Shown here in pieces: positions 25,758 to 34,333 of a stretch of DNA of 34,333 nt; within the stretch, counting starts at the first letter, position 1, and every line of letters starts with the position of its first letter. The notes under the pieces were generated by a model. That model was not told the DNA's origin and made no database searches. It saw only the letters and a program-made list of their open reading frames with translations. Both the position numbers and the translations under genes were made by a program. This DNA is from Rickettsiales bacterium (GTDB lineage Bacteria > Pseudomonadota > Alphaproteobacteria > Rickettsiales > UBA3002), in NCBI GenBank assembly GCA_022763105.1, contig JALEGK010000049.1, positions 1 to 34,333 on the forward strand, read 5' to 3'.

Positions 25758-26672
25758 ATGATTGCATTGCCAACAACCATCCGCATCGCCACGCGCGCCA
25801 GCCAATTGGCCTTGGCTCAGGCAAATATGGTCAAAAACGCGCTTATCTCAGCCCATTCAGAGCTATCAGATGAGACTGTCGTGATTCTGCCCATGACCAC
25901 CTCAGGCGATAAAAATCTGGAAAAAGACATCAAACAATGGGGTTATAAAGGGCTGTTTACGAAAGAAATTGAGGATGCACTGCTTCAAAATGAAGCCGAT
26001 ATCGCCGTGCACTCGATGAAAGATATGCCAAGCGAACTGCCAGATGGCTTAAAAATCGCCGCTCTACTACCTCGCGAACAGGCCGATGATGCCTTCCTAT
26101 CAAAGCGTTTCAACTCCTTTGATGACCTGCCTGAAGGTGCCACAATCGGCACATCCTCTACCCGTAGGGCAGCAATAGCCAAGCATCTTCGCCCCGACCT
26201 AGAGATTGCACCCTTCAGAGGCAATGTGAATACACGTTTGCAAAAGCTGGAAAATGGTGAGGTCGATGCCACATTCCTAGCCGTTGCCGGGCTAAAGCGT
26301 ATTGGCTTAGAGCAGCATATCACCCAGATCATGCCTCTGACCCAAATGTTACCCGCCATTGCACAAGGCGCCATTGGCGTAGAATGCCGTAGCGACGATA
26401 CACATTTGAAGAGCCTTTTAGAGTCTATCCACGACAGCAACACCGAAATCACCGTATCGGCAGAGCGTTCATTGCTAAAAACCTTAGATGGAGATTGCCA
26501 TACGCCATTATCTGGCTATGCTGAAATCGCAGATGGTCAACTGCATCTGAAAGCAATGCTATTTAAACCTGATGGCAGCGATGCTTTCACCGCGGAGCGT
26601 ACCGCTGCATTAACCGAAGCGATTGAGCTGGGCAGGCTCGTCGGCGAGGAAATAAAAACGTTTAAATCATAG
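25758..26672 (+). CDS. hemC: Porphobilinogen deaminase (hydroxymethylbilane synthase)
   Basis: 304 residues. Polymerises four porphobilinogens to hydroxymethylbilane in heme synthesis. Seen: RIATRASQLALAQA, KGLFTKEIEDALL, DIAVHSMKDMPSELP, GTSSTRRAA, FRGNVNTRLQKL, AQGAIGVECR, and C247 in GDCHTPLSGYA, the attachment site of the dipyrromethane cofactor. The start ATG at 25758 gives the normal N-terminus; the frame is open to 25617 but that part would be antisense inside tsaD. It is followed after 16 bases by the fused hemD gene, whose product uses hydroxymethylbilane directly. Confidence 0.97.
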   Translation: MIALPTTIRIATRASQLALAQANMVKNALISAHSELSDETVVILPMTTSGDKNLEKDIKQWGYKGLFTKEIEDALLQNEADIAVHSMKDMPSELPDGLKIAALLPREQADDAFLSKRFNSFDDLPEGATIGTSSTRRAAIAKHLRPDLEIAPFRGNVNTRLQKLENGEVDATFLAVAGLKRIGLEQHITQIMPLTQMLPAIAQGAIGVECRSDDTHLKSLLESIHDSNTEITVSAERSLLKTLDGDCHTPLSGYAEIADGQLHLKAMLFKPDGSDAFTAERTAALTEAIELGRLVGEEIKTFKS

Positions 26673-26688
26673 TGGAATTGGCAAGCTC

Positions 26689-28599
26689 ATGACTACCCTA
26701 CTCATCACACGCCCGATTGCAGATTCTAAGAGTTTAGAAAAAGACCTAGAAAACACATCGATTAAAACGGCGATCGACCCAATGCTGCGCATTGAAACTA
26801 TCGATAGCGCCGAAGAGAAAGTCCCTGAATTTATTGAGCTGAAGCCACAAGCGATTATCCTAACCAGCAAGCATGCGCTGGAAGGCTTCAAAGATGTATC
26901 GAACTTCAATCACATCCCAATGCTTGCAGTTGGCGCGCGCACCGCAGAATATGCACAATCGCTAGGCTTCAAGAATGTAACCGTTACAGGAGAGAATGTT
27001 GAGCATCTCATCGAGCATATCAAGAAAGAACGCAAACCTATCGATGGTCCACTTCTGTATCTATCCGGCGAAGAGGTCACCGCTGACTTAGACAAAGAGC
27101 TTGATGGCTTTGATGTCGGCAGATTGATCACCTACCGCGCACATATCGCAAAGCGCTTCTCTGGAGAAACCGCGCGCATGCTTTCCAAAGGTGCGCTAGA
27201 TGGTGCGGTATTCTTCTCACCACGCTCTGCAAAAGCCTTTATGCATTGCCTCAAAGAAGCCAAGCAAGAAGAGACTCTTAAGAAACTCGTCTGCTTATGT
27301 TTGAGCGAAGCCGTTGCCGCTGAGCTACCAAAAGAAGAATGCAAAGCATTACACATTTCAGAGCGCCCAACCCAAAATGGTATGGTCGATCTAATCCTGA
27401 AACATTTTGGATCAGAAACGGCAAAAGCTACCGAGACGAAAACAACAACCATCGAGGTTGATGAAGGCGACGAACCATCCCCATTTAAGACGGAGACCAT
27501 CAGCACCATTAAACACCGCAGAAATGTTGCGAAAGACTATATCGACCAATACCCGATGCAGCCACAAGAGGCACCATCTTCAGGCAGTGGGTTTCTAACC
27601 GGTCTGGTCGTGTTGTTGTTTGTCTCTCAACTCGGACTGGGCGGTTACATAGCGTATAAAGAAGGCTGGCTTCCTATCGAACCAATGTATGACGAGCAGG
27701 AAATAGAGGAAGAAGAACAGATGGTCGAAGCATTTGACCGCTCTGAATTAGACCGTCAAATCACGGCCGCCTGGCAACGCATGGACCAGCTAGAAAACAG
27801 CTTTGAGTCAGCCGCTAAAACCGCAGAAAGTTTAAAAGACAGCCAAGACAAAACACCCATGCTCATCGAAGAGCTTGCCAACCTAAAAGCTGAGAATGAA
27901 TCGCTCAAAGCAACACTAGAAGAAACTTTAGAGCGTCTTGCCAAAACCGAGCAAGATCAACTATCAGATGCACGCGTGAAAGAGCTGATCTCGATCAAAG
28001 ATAAGGTCGAAAAACTGCACCAGAATGTTACTGAATCTGAGCAGGAAAAATGGCAAAAGATTCAGATGCTGACCACTTACGATCAACTCCGTCAATCCGT
28101 GCTAAGCGGCAAGCCATACGCCAATCCGTTTAAGCAATTTGAGACCGCTGCATCAGACGATAAACAACTGACAGAAATGGTCACATCACTTGCTGAGTAC
28201 AAAGACAAAGGCGTGCCAACCTTGAAAGCGCTGAAAGCACATTTCGCCGAAGCGATAAAGACACATTGGCACATGAGCGTATCTGGCGAAGATGATCAAT
28301 GGGCCGACATACGTCGGAATTTATCAGAGCTTATCGTCATTCGAAAAGTCGGTGAAACCCATATGGGTGACGATGCAGCATCTGTTATTGCCCGTGCCGA
28401 AGCACAACTGAGCAACGATAAAATCGGCGATGCAACCGCACTCATTGCAGGCTTAGATGATAAGAACAAACTGCCATTTAATACCTGGCTATCAGATGCA
28501 CAATCCTACATGAAAGCGCAGCAATTATTACAACAAATCAATGTCGCGATGCTGCAATCGATGAAGCCAAATCATGCGCAAGAGGAGACGGCCAACTAA
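26689..28599 (+). CDS. hemD: Uroporphyrinogen-III synthase fused to Mic60/mitofilin-like membrane protein
   Basis: 636 residues in one uninterrupted frame. Residues 1 to about 242 look like HemD: LLITRPIADSKSLEKDL at the start, AIILTSKHALEGF, MLAVGARTAEYAQSLGF, ITYRAHIA, and GAVFFSPRSAKAF. A polar linker (about 243-300) leads to one membrane helix (about 302-322, FLTGLVVLLFVSQLGLGGYIA), an acidic stretch, a coiled coil (about 345-460), and a C-terminal part (YDQLRQSVLSGKPYANPFKQFE...) typical of alphaproteobacterial Mic60/COG4223 proteins. Normally HemD and Mic60 are separate neighbouring genes. Predicted topology puts HemD in the cytoplasm and the coiled coil in the periplasm. Follows hemC by 16 bases and overlaps the hemY start by one base. 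Confidence 0.88.
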   Translation: MTTLLITRPIADSKSLEKDLENTSIKTAIDPMLRIETIDSAEEKVPEFIELKPQAIILTSKHALEGFKDVSNFNHIPMLAVGARTAEYAQSLGFKNVTVTGENVEHLIEHIKKERKPIDGPLLYLSGEEVTADLDKELDGFDVGRLITYRAHIAKRFSGETARMLSKGALDGAVFFSPRSAKAFMHCLKEAKQEETLKKLVCLCLSEAVAAELPKEECKALHISERPTQNGMVDLILKHFGSETAKATETKTTTIEVDEGDEPSPFKTETISTIKHRRNVAKDYIDQYPMQPQEAPSSGSGFLTGLVVLLFVSQLGLGGYIAYKEGWLPIEPMYDEQEIEEEEQMVEAFDRSELDRQITAAWQRMDQLENSFESAAKTAESLKDSQDKTPMLIEELANLKAENESLKATLEETLERLAKTEQDQLSDARVKELISIKDKVEKLHQNVTESEQEKWQKIQMLTTYDQLRQSVLSGKPYANPFKQFETAASDDKQLTEMVTSLAEYKDKGVPTLKALKAHFAEAIKTHWHMSVSGEDDQWADIRRNLSELIVIRKVGETHMGDDAASVIARAEAQLSNDKIGDATALIAGLDDKNKLPFNTWLSDAQSYMKAQQLLQQINVAMLQSMKPNHAQEETAN

Positions 28600-29921
28600 T
28601 GATCCGTCTTATTGCATTTCTGATTGTTTTAGCACCTCTCGCATGGGCTGCCCTATGGCTTGCCGATCACCCGGGTGAAATTGTGCTGCAATGGTTTGGT
28701 TATCAAATCGAAACATCGCTAGCGGTGCTCATTGCTATTTTAGCATTCGCTGTGATCACCGTAGTAGGCATCGCTTTATGCATCCGCAGCATTATCGGTA
28801 TGCCCGCCTCTATCCGATCTCAGAATCGCTTGCGCCGTCAAGAACAAGGGCTAGAAGCGCTAACCGAAGTGCTGACCGCCATGGCAATTGCCGATCATCG
28901 CACAGCGACCAAGCAACTCAAAAAGGCACGTTATCATTTAGGTAATGCACCATCGATCAACTTACTAAGCGCACAATTAGCGCACGCAAAAGGCGAGAAG
29001 CGCGAAGCCATCGAACAGTTCGATGCACTCATGGATAATCGCAGCACCCGTCAAGTCGCTTTGCGCGGTAAGATAGAGCAAGCTGTTCGTGATGGGTTGT
29101 ATGAACGCGCGATTGAGTTTGCTCATGAAGCATTCGAGAAACAACCGGGTGACCGCTGGCTTGCACTCGTTATCGTCGATTTATATACGCGCGAAGAACA
29201 ATGGCTCGACGCATTGCAATGGATTAAAGAAACCGCACGCACGGGTGCTTTGTCAAAAGCAGATCGTGCGCGTTACGAATCCATCATTCATTATCAACGT
29301 GCCAAAGAATTCATCGCCAATGAGCAGCAAGATAAAGCGCTAGAGAACCTAACGAATGCACGCCGCAAAGATGCAGAGTTCTATCCAGCACAAAAACTCG
29401 CCGTCTCTATTATTGCGGAGTCTGATGACAAGAAAGCAACCACCAAACTCATCCAACATTTCTGGAAAGACTCGCCGCAAGCCGCTTATATCGACACCCT
29501 ATTGCACATGTATAGCGATGAAGCACCCGCTAAACTGCAAAAACGTTTTGAGCGTTTGATAGCGACAAACCCAGAACATATTGAAAGCCAGATCGCCATG
29601 GCGCGCTGTGCGATTCATATCGGCAAATGGGATTTGGCACGTAACTACCTAAAGATTGCCATGACCAAACAGGAATCGCCACGTACCTATCAGCTAATGG
29701 CTCAGATCGAAAAAGGCGAGCTGAACGATGACAAGCAAGCCAATGAATGGCTTAAGCGTGCCGTCAGCGCCCCAAAAGACCCGGCATGGCATTGCAACCG
29801 CTGCGGCCATGAAACCCACGATTGGGAACTACATTGCTCAAATTGTAATAGTTTTGATAGTTATGTGTGGCAATCTGCCTCGATCACTCCTCGTGATGAA
29901 GATCTACTAATCGCGTCTTAA
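28599..29921 (+). CDS. hemY: HemY-type TPR membrane protein
   Basis: 440 residues. N-terminal HemY domain with two membrane helices (about 3-22 and 39-62) and the motif WLADHPGEIVLQWFGYQIET between them. A long helical TPR-like region follows (about 95-390), with repeats such as LLSAQLAHAKGEKREAIEQFDAL and a similar one near AREFIA...KALENLTNARR. The C-terminus has a zinc-ribbon-like C399-x-x-C402...C413-x-x-C416 (HCNRCGH...HCSNC), found in many alphaproteobacterial HemY proteins. This HemY is not the protoporphyrinogen oxidase of the same name; its biochemical role is unsettled. Its ATG overlaps the preceding stop (TAATG), so it is translationally coupled to the HemD-Mic60 protein. Confidence 0.9.
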   Translation: MIRLIAFLIVLAPLAWAALWLADHPGEIVLQWFGYQIETSLAVLIAILAFAVITVVGIALCIRSIIGMPASIRSQNRLRRQEQGLEALTEVLTAMAIADHRTATKQLKKARYHLGNAPSINLLSAQLAHAKGEKREAIEQFDALMDNRSTRQVALRGKIEQAVRDGLYERAIEFAHEAFEKQPGDRWLALVIVDLYTREEQWLDALQWIKETARTGALSKADRARYESIIHYQRAKEFIANEQQDKALENLTNARRKDAEFYPAQKLAVSIIAESDDKKATTKLIQHFWKDSPQAAYIDTLLHMYSDEAPAKLQKRFERLIATNPEHIESQIAMARCAIHIGKWDLARNYLKIAMTKQESPRTYQLMAQIEKGELNDDKQANEWLKRAVSAPKDPAWHCNRCGHETHDWELHCSNCNSFDSYVWQSASITPRDEDLLIAS

Positions 29922-29923
29922 TC

Positions 29924-30364
29924 TTAATAGCTGGGCATAATGTGGCGCGGCGGATTTTCGTTCATGCTTTTGAACAATTTATCCGTGTCTGACGTCATCG
30001 CCTTGTCAGAGGCTAGATTCGCCTCATCCATACTCATATCGGTCACGGCCACCTGAGAAATCGGAGCGGAAACACTCTGCTCAAGTCGCATCACTTCACC
30101 TTGTTTACCAACCAACTTATTGGTGATGTAAGGCTTCGGCTCACTGTAGCAAATAATATCGGAATGCGCGTTATAGCAATATTTAGGCTCAACAGGAGTC
30201 GGGGAAGTATCTTCCGGCTTGTAGCTCAGCCAATTTTGAAAACGCTCTGCCGTGTAATATAGCCTGCCGCGCACATCATAAGCGGCTTTTTGGCTATTCT
30301 CCACAATAGGCGTACAGGCGGCTACACTTGCCATTACCAGAAAAACATACCCCGATCGCATCAT
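29924..30364 (-). CDS. Putative lipoprotein with a paired YC.../CY motif
   Basis: 146 residues. Short basic start, hydrophobic segment and a lipobox-like V-A-A-C (about residues 14-17), so it is probably lipidated at the inner or outer membrane. A block PKYCYNAHSDIICYSEPKP (about 84-102) resembles the 'YCYRT.....DCY..P.P' element in short alphaproteobacterial lipoproteins of unknown role; the two Cys could form a disulfide. The remainder is polar and low in predicted structure. It converges on hemY with only two bases between the stop codons and lies 16 bases downstream of the SDR gene, so the two minus-strand genes may be co-transcribed. Confidence 0.75.
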   Translation of the reverse strand: MMRSGYVFLVMASVAACTPIVENSQKAAYDVRGRLYYTAERFQNWLSYKPEDTSPTPVEPKYCYNAHSDIICYSEPKPYITNKLVGKQGEVMRLEQSVSAPISQVAVTDMSMDEANLASDKAMTSDTDKLFKSMNENPPRHIMPSY

Positions 30365-30380
30365 TGCTTCATCCTATTAG

Positions 30381-31250
30381 TCAATCACTTAACTCGTTGT
30401 GAAGGGCTCTTAATCCTTCGTCGAAACTAGCATATGCAAGTTCCAGGCCAAGTTTATCTTTGATCAACTGATTCGAGACGCAACGGTTCGCCGAATAGAA
30501 GCTGCGCATCATTTCCGATATATCGGCTTGCTCGAATGGTTCGGCTTCCGGATAGGGCACTCCCAGTAAATCACAGGCAAATTCAGTAACTTTACTAGAC
30601 TCGCACGGCACATCATCACAGCAATTATAGATCGCACCCGCTTCCGGCCGCGATAATGACGCCGCCAATATACGTGCAATATCATACACATGAATGCGGG
30701 AGAACATGTGTCCTTCCTTGATAATCCGCCGCGCCTTACCAGCTCGCACCCGCTCCAGCACGTTGCGACCAGGCCCATAAATACCAGCTAAGCGGAAAAT
30801 ATGGACGGGTATGTCTGCACTTAATGACAGCCATTGCTCTTCAGCCAGACAACGCTGATGAGTACGCGCATCAAACGGTTTAAGCTCCGAGCTTTCATCT
30901 ATCCATTCGCCACCAGCATCACCATAAACACCCGTCGTCGATAAATAGCCCAGCCACTTGATGTTTGACTGCGCCAATACACCTTTGAATACCCGAAAGA
31001 CAGGATCACCCTCCGCATCGGGTGGCACACAGACCAATACCGCATCAGCTTTAGCAAGATGATCTTCGATAGCATCGGGCGTGCTATCAGGGAAAGGTAA
31101 CAGCGTCACACCCTGCTCCGCCCATTGATGAATTTTAGCTTCCGAACGAGTCGTGCCAACAAATTCATATCCTTTCGGCATCATTTGTTGGGCAAAATGC
31201 TGTGCCGTGTATCCAAAACCGAAACAAAATAGGGTAGATGATTGATTCAT
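30381..31250 (-). CDS. NAD(P)-binding SDR-like epimerase family protein (YeeZ-like)
   Basis: 289 residues from ATG at 31250. Atypical extended SDR: N-terminal FCFGFGYTAQHFAQQM (modified Rossmann G-x-G-x-x-A), VGTTRS where the Arg would favour NADP, DAVLVCVPP, WLGYLSTTGVYGDAGGEWIDE (with the STT...Y region), FRLAGIYGPGRN, and RIHVYDIA. The canonical YxxxK is not evident in the usual position, as in other YeeZ-like members. The substrate is unknown. AGG precedes the chosen ATG; an earlier ATG at 31262 lacks a ribosome site. Divergent from the TPR gene across 26 bases. Confidence 0.85.
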   Translation of the reverse strand: MNQSSTLFCFGFGYTAQHFAQQMMPKGYEFVGTTRSEAKIHQWAEQGVTLLPFPDSTPDAIEDHLAKADAVLVCVPPDAEGDPVFRVFKGVLAQSNIKWLGYLSTTGVYGDAGGEWIDESSELKPFDARTHQRCLAEEQWLSLSADIPVHIFRLAGIYGPGRNVLERVRAGKARRIIKEGHMFSRIHVYDIARILAASLSRPEAGAIYNCCDDVPCESSKVTEFACDLLGVPYPEAEPFEQADISEMMRSFYSANRCVSNQLIKDKLGLELAYASFDEGLRALHNELSD

Positions 31251-31276
31251 GAGCCTAATCATACTACATTTTGTGT

Positions 31277-31942
31277 ATGCGTCATCCATTACGACATATC
31301 TTGTTTGCGACAGTCACTCTCGTTGCGTCGCAGAGCGTCGCTATGTCTAACTCGCAAGAATACAAATCCTGTACCGCACTCACGCGAAGCGACCCCTCCG
31401 CCGCCCTGAAAATGGCCGATAGCTGGTCGCGTAAATCCAATATGGCATCTGCTTATCATTGCCGCGCAATCGCCTTATTTGCCCTCAAGCGCTATTCCGA
31501 CGCCGGTCAGGCACTCGACCAGCTCTCAACGCGCATTGGAGAAAATAACCTCATGCTCTGGGCTAATGTCCTCAGACAATCCGCCAAAGCATGGAAACTG
31601 AGTGACAATAATGCCAAAGCGATTATCGCGCTAACCAAAGCGATTCACCCCGTCTCCAATGATGGCTTTGACAACCCGGCTACCGCACGATTAGCGACCG
31701 AACTGCTACTAGAACGCAGCGGCCTGTATAGCGAAGGCGGGCGAGAATTATTTGCCCTTCAAGATTTAGACCAAGCCCTCACCATGACACCAAACCATGA
31801 AAAAGCATTATTAGAACGCGCGAAGCTGCTTTTAAAAATGGGTGAAATTGGCATGGCAAAAGACGATGCCAATCGTATCCTCCAACGCTCACCAAAAAAC
31901 AAAGAAGCGCTGCAAATTCAGGCTAACAACAGTAAAAACTAG
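31277..31942 (+). CDS. Exported TPR-repeat protein
   Basis: 221 residues from ATG at 31277 (a TTG two codons earlier is in frame). A signal peptide covers about 1-22 (basic start, ILFATVTLVASQSVA), so the protein is periplasmic. The mature part is helical with TPR-like pairs, clearest at ASAYHCRAIALFALKRYSDAGQALDQL and, near the end, ELFALQDLDQALTMTPNHEKALLERAKLLLKMGEIGMAKDDANRIL. Two Cys of the mature part (SCTAL and HCRA) may form a disulfide. A scaffold role for another envelope protein is likely from the fold, partner unknown. The 3' end overlaps by four bases the end of the converging EamA transporter gene. Confidence 0.82.
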   Translation: MRHPLRHILFATVTLVASQSVAMSNSQEYKSCTALTRSDPSAALKMADSWSRKSNMASAYHCRAIALFALKRYSDAGQALDQLSTRIGENNLMLWANVLRQSAKAWKLSDNNAKAIIALTKAIHPVSNDGFDNPATARLATELLLERSGLYSEGGRELFALQDLDQALTMTPNHEKALLERAKLLLKMGEIGMAKDDANRILQRSPKNKEALQIQANNSKN

Positions 31943-32859
31943 GCTTTATGTCGGGTGAACAACCCAACCCCAATCAACACCAAAGCCGTACCCACCCCAT
32001 GCCAAATGGTGAATGATTCGCCCAAAATAAAGACCGCCGCAATGGTGGTTACAACCGGCCCAATGCCTCCCACAGAAGATGCATGCTGCGGCCCAATGCG
32101 CCGCACCGCTTCATTGATCAGATAGGTCGGAATGACTGTACAAAACACCGCTAAGATGAACATCAAAACCATCGCATGTTGCGAGATCAGCAGCGCGTCA
32201 AAAGAGTGACTAATCATAAAATGTGCCATTACCGCCAACGATGAAATCGTCAGCGCAATTGATGTAAACAAGCGGCTACCCAACGCTTCAATCACAGACT
32301 TAGACAGAACCTGCTGGAACGAGATCACAAGTGCCGCCCCTAGTACATAAGCCGTTCCCAGCGGGTAATGATGCTCTCCTGCAGGGATATCGTGAATATA
32401 CATGGTGATCACGCCAATATAGCTAAGCACCAATGAAGCAAACGCAATCCACGTCATCTTCGCACCAATCAGCAAACACGAAAACATCAGCACGAAGAAT
32501 GGATAGGTATAAAGCGTAATGCGCTCAAATTGTGCTGAGACATATTCCAGCCCCTTAAAATCGAGGTAACTAGCAAGATAATAAGACATGACCCCGCATA
32601 CACAAGTGGTCAGCCAAACCTCGCGCCGCTTGAATGCAATGCGGGCTTCGGGTCGCTTACCCCACATCCAGATACCAATGCCAACATAAAACGGCATCGC
32701 CAGCATCATGCGCCACATCAGCGTTACTTCGGCATCAAGTTGCTCATCATAGCCAAGCTTGATCACAATGCCTTTCATGGCAAATAGGCTAAGGCCAACA
32801 AGCGCGCATAGATAACCAATCACGCCATCGCGTGTATCCAGAATTTTCGATTCACGCAT
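31939..32859 (-). CDS. EamA/DMT-superfamily transporter
   Basis: 306 residues with about ten hydrophobic helices in two EamA repeats. The first repeat spans about 12-145 (GYLCALVGLSLFAMKGIVIKLGY at the start, LKGLEYVSAQFERITLYTYPFFVLMFS as its characteristic fourth/fifth helix block); the second spans about 160-300 (with AVFCTVIPTYLINEAVRRIGPQHASSVGGIGPVVTTIAAVFILGE). Such proteins export or import small metabolites across the inner membrane, often amino acids; the substrate cannot be told. The start is only 4 bases after the gatB stop, so it is probably co-transcribed with gatB. Confidence 0.9.
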   Translation of the reverse strand: MRESKILDTRDGVIGYLCALVGLSLFAMKGIVIKLGYDEQLDAEVTLMWRMMLAMPFYVGIGIWMWGKRPEARIAFKRREVWLTTCVCGVMSYYLASYLDFKGLEYVSAQFERITLYTYPFFVLMFSCLLIGAKMTWIAFASLVLSYIGVITMYIHDIPAGEHHYPLGTAYVLGAALVISFQQVLSKSVIEALGSRLFTSIALTISSLAVMAHFMISHSFDALLISQHAMVLMFILAVFCTVIPTYLINEAVRRIGPQHASSVGGIGPVVTTIAAVFILGESFTIWHGVGTALVLIGVGLFTRHKA

Positions 32860-32863
32860 GAAG

Positions 32864-34318
32864 TTACCCGAGTTTTTTCTTCAGGATTTCATTAACCGCA
32901 GCAGGGTTCGCTTTGCCTTGCATGGCTTTCATCACCTGCCCCACGAAGAAGCCAAACAGCTTGTCTTTACCAGAACGATACTCTGCCACTTTGTCTTCGT
33001 TCGCAGCAATGATCTCATCGACAATCTTTTCAATCGCGCCGGTATCGGTAACCTGTTTTAGGCCCTCTTCCTCAACGATTGTTGCAGCGTCTTTGCCAGA
33101 CTCAAACATCTTATCGAGCACGGTTTTCGCAATCTTGCCCGAAATCGTATCGTCTTCAATCAACGCAATCAGGCCAGAGAATTGTTCGGCCGAGACAGGT
33201 GAATCTTCGATGTTCAGGCTTTGTTTGTTCAGGCGACCAAACAATTCAGCCGTTACCCAGTTTGCACTCAGCTTGGCATCACGCCCCTTAGAGGCAATCT
33301 CGAAATACTCAGCCGAGGCTTTATCGGCAGACAGCACGCTGGCGTCATACGCTGACAAGCCTAAATCTTGCATGTAGCGATTCTTTTTATCATCTGGCAG
33401 TTCCGGAAGCGCCGCCTTCAGCTCCCGCACCATTTCTTCAGAGACAATCAGCGGCAGCAAATCCGGATCAGGGAAGTAACGGTAATCATGCGCATCTTCC
33501 TTCGAACGCATGGTACGTGTCTCACCTTTATTCGAATCAAACAGACGCGTTTCTTGGTCAATAGAGCCGCCGGATTCAATAATCTCCACCTGACGGTTCG
33601 CCTCATACTCAATCGCCTGCTGCAAGAATTTCACCGAGTTGACATTCTTGATCTCGCAACGTGTTCCGAACGCATCTTCACCAACCGGACGCACGGACAC
33701 ATTGACATCACAACGCATCGAGCCTTTTTCCATGTCACCATCACAAGTGCCCAGATAACGCAAAATCGAACGCAGTTTTTTCACGTACAAACCGGCTTCT
33801 TCTGGCGTGCGCATATCTGGCTCAGAGACAATCTCCATCAGCGCAATACCCGAACGGTTCAAATCAATAAAAGTAGAAGTCGGTGAATGTTCATGCAAAG
33901 ACTTACCCGCATCTTGCTCCAGATGCAGACGGGTAATACCAATCTCACGTGTATCACCTTCCGGCATATCAAGGAACAGCTTGCCCTCACCTACAATCGG
34001 ATCAAGATATTGCGAAATCTGATAGCCTTGAGGCAAATCGGCGTAGAAGTAATTCTTACGATCAAAGACCGAATGCAGATTGATCTGCGCATTCAAACCA
34101 AGTCCCGTGCGCACCGCTTGGCGGATGCACTCCTCATTGATAACGGGCAGCATGCCAGGCATCGCCGCATCAACGAAGGATACATTCTCATTCGGCTCAG
34201 AGCCAAATTGATTGGACGCGCCTGAGAAAAGTTTTGATTCACTGGTAACCTGTGCGTGTACCTCAAGCCCAATCACTACTTCCCAGTCACCATTATTGCC
34301 TTTGATCGTATATGTCAT
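32864..34318 (-). CDS. gatB: Asp-tRNA(Asn)/Glu-tRNA(Gln) amidotransferase subunit B
   Basis: 484 residues, full length. With GatA and GatC it amidates misacylated Glu-tRNA-Gln and Asp-tRNA-Asn. Seen: [23 protein letters not shown] at the N-terminus, [68 protein letters not shown], and the C-terminal YqeY-like tRNA-binding domain ending in [14 protein letters not shown]. Presence implies indirect synthesis of Gln- and/or Asn-tRNA. The start ATG at 34318 is 15 bases from the window edge, so any upstream gatA/gatC, expected in the same direction, lies outside the window. The downstream EamA gene follows after 4 bases. Confidence 0.97.
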   Translation of the reverse strand: MTYTIKGNNGDWEVVIGLEVHAQVTSESKLFSGASNQFGSEPNENVSFVDAAMPGMLPVINEECIRQAVRTGLGLNAQINLHSVFDRKNYFYADLPQGYQISQYLDPIVGEGKLFLDMPEGDTREIGITRLHLEQDAGKSLHEHSPTSTFIDLNRSGIALMEIVSEPDMRTPEEAGLYVKKLRSILRYLGTCDGDMEKGSMRCDVNVSVRPVGEDAFGTRCEIKNVNSVKFLQQAIEYEANRQVEIIESGGSIDQETRLFDSNKGETRTMRSKEDAHDYRYFPDPDLLPLIVSEEMVRELKAALPELPDDKKNRYMQDLGLSAYDASVLSADKASAEYFEIASKGRDAKLSANWVTAELFGRLNKQSLNIEDSPVSAEQFSGLIALIEDDTISGKIAKTVLDKMFESGKDAATIVEEEGLKQVTDTGAIEKIVDEIIAANEDKVAEYRSGKDKLFGFFVGQVMKAMQGKANPAAVNEILKKKLG

Positions 34319-34333
34319 AATGATTCTTTAAAA

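Overview
The window is chromosomal DNA of an alphaproteobacterium. Evidence for this: an NDUFA9-like complex I protein, a COQ9-family protein, a DUF1189 membrane protein, a PAS_5-type protein, an eno-ftsB-pdhA-pdhB-pdhC-lpdA cluster, a hemC-hemD-Mic60-hemY cluster, a CTGC-free alphaproteobacterial-style KdsA with a GPCQMES motif, and GatB. Base composition is moderate. The order cannot be fixed from sequence alone; a Rhodospirillales- or Micavibrio-like lineage is only a guess. Genes are dense: no stretch over 300 bases lacks a gene, and I found no tRNA, rRNA, CRISPR array, IS element or prophage.

Layout. 1-3058 (+): the end of an unknown gene, then a tight run of NDUFA9-like SDR, DUF1189 protein, GST-like protein and glutaredoxin. 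3242-5151 (+): a soluble PAS histidine kinase and a COQ9-family protein. 5148-6412 (-): two orphan genes, a possible PD-(D/E)XK-like protein and a two-helix membrane protein. 6495-11284 (-): the pyruvate dehydrogenase operon; a single-domain response regulator diverges from it. 11867-13472 (-): ftsB and eno. 13635-14378 (+): an orphan hydrophilic protein. 14408-16589 (-): kdsA behind two unknown genes. 16715-21486 (-): gpsA and ileS. 21656-23278 (+): PAS_5 protein and a MetC-like lyase. 23279-24662: divergent HupE-like membrane protein and orphan ModA-like binding protein. 24659-25699 (-): tsaD. 25758-29921 (+): hemC, a fused hemD-Mic60 gene and hemY. 29924-34318: lipoprotein, SDR, TPR protein, EamA transporter, gatB.

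The strongest unusual signal is in ileS. The enzyme is 1255 residues long because an apparently complete GNAT (RimJ/RimL-like) acetyltransferase domain of about 180 residues is inserted in frame into the CP1/editing region, between segments that are continuous in ordinary IleRS. HIGH, KMSKS-like and editing residues are all retained.

A second signal is a pair of PHO-box-like sites (7-bp repeats with an 11-bp period) at 6458-6475 and 16665-16682. Each lies upstream of a minus-strand gene for an unknown protein with a central hydrophobic region. The second sits exactly 11 nt before a good -10 hexamer and may drive an unknown-unknown-kdsA transcript under phosphate limitation. A third is one continuous reading frame joining uroporphyrinogen-III synthase to a Mic60/mitofilin-like coiled-coil membrane protein, inside a heme gene cluster.
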